Source: Tetrahymena elliotti 4EA (taxonomy: Eukaryota; Ciliophora; Oligohymenophorea; Hymenostomatida; Tetrahymenidae). Taken from it: a stretch of 64,000 nucleotides of DNA. The position numbers and the translations under genes are program-made. The stretch lies in contig JH720293.1 of NCBI GenBank assembly GCA_000231825.2, positions 1,922,001 through 1,986,000 of the forward strand, written 5' to 3'. Below, in pieces: positions 62,244-64,000 of this stretch. Every line of letters begins with the position of its first letter. The first letter of the stretch is position 1. Under the pieces are notes generated by a model. The model saw nothing but the letters and a program-made list of their open reading frames with translations, had not been told where the DNA came from and did no database searches.

Positions 62244-64000
62244 TCAGTTTTCTTTTTGATGCTGTATATCATATTATTTAAAGCGATCCAAGTAATTTAA
62301 GATTTCGCTTTCTTTAGAAACAGGTTTATTTTCTGTTAAATTTTGGTAAATCAGTAAATATGGAGTATTTTCATTTGTATTATTCTGAAGAATTTAACTT
62401 ATTGTTTGATTATTCTTGTAAACTGTAACACGTGCATCATCGAAAAAAACCCACTTGTTTGTTTATTCATGACGATAGTAAGAGACATAATGACCAGAAG
62501 TAAGAGAAGTACCAATATGGTTGACAACTCCAACTAACCTATAGTTTGATTTTGAGTGAGGGAAATTATAATGGTTGTTTTGAATTTCGAAAAAGTTGAA
62601 AAATTCTGGAAATTTAACTTTTGTGTTATTTTTTGAAGAGCTATTTACTTGCATCATTCTATTTAATTAGAATATTAAAATAGGGGGTATTTAAGAATAT
62701 AATTCATCTTTATCCATTACTACATCTTTATTGCATGTTGAGCACTTCAGTTCAACTTTCTAAATTGAAGAGTCTTATTTATTAAGCTCAAAGAAATCTA
62801 ATTCATTTGAATCGTTATTATTTTTAAAATTGATTTAGATAGACTAAAAACTGCTTTTATTATAATTTGAGTATAATTTACAACTCTTACAAGATCTTCT
62901 ACTATAATTTGAAATATTAAATAAATCAGGTTCAACTTATGTTTTCATTTGAGCTTCTTATGTTAAAATTTATTTTTCATCAAAAAATAATTGATTAAGC
63001 AAGTTTACTAAATACTCCTATGGATCTTACTGCCTTTTCCATACAAATTAGGTAGCAACCGATTTAATGATATCTTAAATTAGTTTTTCATTTTCTGACT
63101 TGTTAGATTATTACAAACATTACATCAATTATCTATTTTTCTCGAAAGCTGGGGTTTTTACATTCGTATTTTTTAAATAATCAGTGAATAACTAAAGCCT
63201 CATTAAGATTTGATTTATACTGTTAAAATAACAAGTGTTTCCGAAATTTTTTAATCCTTAATATTTTTTTTCATCAACATCTGTGTTATATTTTCTAGTC
63301 TTGTTTTTATAATCAGTGCACTTCAATTAGAATTTTTAATCTGTTAGCTCTTTTTATTTTGCAACTAAAGAACTAACACTATTATATGCTTATTCAATCT
63401 TACTTTGGAGACTTTTTTCCAACTTATTATGCAACACAATTTACTTTATGAGCTTACAAAAGTGATTAACTCTCTACTGATAGTAAAGCTAATCTTAATC
63501 TGAGTAAGAATGAAAAATAAAGTTATTATATTTTAACACTTAAAATATATCTTTAGAATTTTCTTCGAGTCTGTCTTAAAAAATATAGATAAAAGTTGAA
63601 ATCATTTTGCAAAGATACTTTACTTTTCCTTCTTTCTTTATGCATGCAGTTGCTTTTTTTAAAATTAATTTCTAGAAAATTTCTGTGTACAAGCATTTCT
63701 ATATACCTTCACTATTTGATTCACACAATCTGTCTGCAATTTATTGCATAATTAAAAAAGTAAACTCAGATGGAAAGCTGTAAAGCAAGTTAATCATTAA
63801 ATTTTTTATTTCATATTCATTCAAATCAAAAATATTCTCAAAGACTTTATCAATTTTAAATTAGAAAATTACAGAGGTTTAATGATCAGGTAAAAATATG
63901 CTTTCAAAAAATGACAATAATATTGAAGAAGAGTAAGGATATTTGACTGGATCTTAATCATCATAATATATCATTAAATATTCTAAGATATGCTTCAAAA
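62244..64000 (-). CDS. Ubiquitin-specific protease (USP), 5' end beyond right edge
   Basis: Partial: the frame is open from base 64,000 to TGA 62,244-62,246 (about 585 residues seen) with no intron. The first 235 or so residues seen are helical and of unknown fold. The catalytic USP domain then follows: Cys box GLKNFGNTCYFNSINQIL (near 63,200-63,260), QQDPQEYLVNLLNQLF (near 63,000), a zinc pair (SCKSCKL and LKCSTCNKD, the usual finger ribbon), PPILIFQLNR, His box GTSLTSGHYVSYYR and WVFFDDARV (near 62,440-62,510). Cys, His and Asp of the triad are all present, so it should be an active deubiquitinase. The catalytic core is compact. A long helical N-terminal extension is seen in some large USPs; the exact orthologue cannot be named. 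Confidence 0.93.

Overview
The window looks like macronuclear DNA of a Tetrahymena-type ciliate (oligohymenophorean). Open frames are full of in-frame TAA and TAG where the protein family expects Gln or a tolerant residue, and every gene I could close ends in TGA. The DNA is very AT-rich. Most introns are 49-200 nt, AT-rich and GT..AG. Genus Tetrahymena fits best (short introns, Gln/Asn-rich tracts, family styles), but the species cannot be fixed from sequence alone. All gene models below use the ciliate nuclear code. For every complete model the summed exon length divides by three, which supports the splice sites chosen.

Layout. 1-2,004 (-): 5' part of a coiled-coil protein, running off the left edge. 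2,364-4,613 (-): protein with an N-terminal Cys/His motif. 5,283-5,640 (-): probable relic of the ciliate LRR family. 7,063-8,880 (+): MORN-repeat protein. 9,354-12,243 (-): Gln/Asn-rich coiled-coil protein. 13,549-14,379 (-): Qa-SNARE. 14,964-18,228 (-): SCYL2-like pseudokinase with a tail full of DPF/DLF endocytic motifs. 19,147-22,165 (+): all-helical protein of unknown role. 22,578-32,930 and 33,485-43,510 (both -): tandem paralogous giant receptor-like membrane proteins (3,337 and 3,341 aa), with a decayed third copy of the 3' end at 22,320-22,385. 46,500-49,767: an unusually GC-rich stretch with no sustained ORF. 49,768-50,870 (-): P/U-type (PHO80-like) cyclin. 53,177-55,453 (+): mitochondrial succinyl-CoA ligase beta subunit. 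56,098-56,970 (+): RNase H1. 57,664-58,938 (-): B-box zinc-finger protein. 59,577-60,602 (-): 7TM GPCR-like protein. 62,244-64,000 (-): ubiquitin-specific protease, running off the right edge.

The genes are monocistronic and unrelated, as usual for a ciliate macronucleus. Two loose themes appear: membrane traffic (SCYL2-like protein beside a Qa-SNARE) and surface sensing (two giant receptors, a GPCR). The least explained parts are the GC-rich non-coding island beside the cyclin gene and the duplicated terminal exon below the first giant gene. I saw no tRNA, rRNA, CRISPR array, transposase, telomeric repeat or chromosome-breakage sequence.
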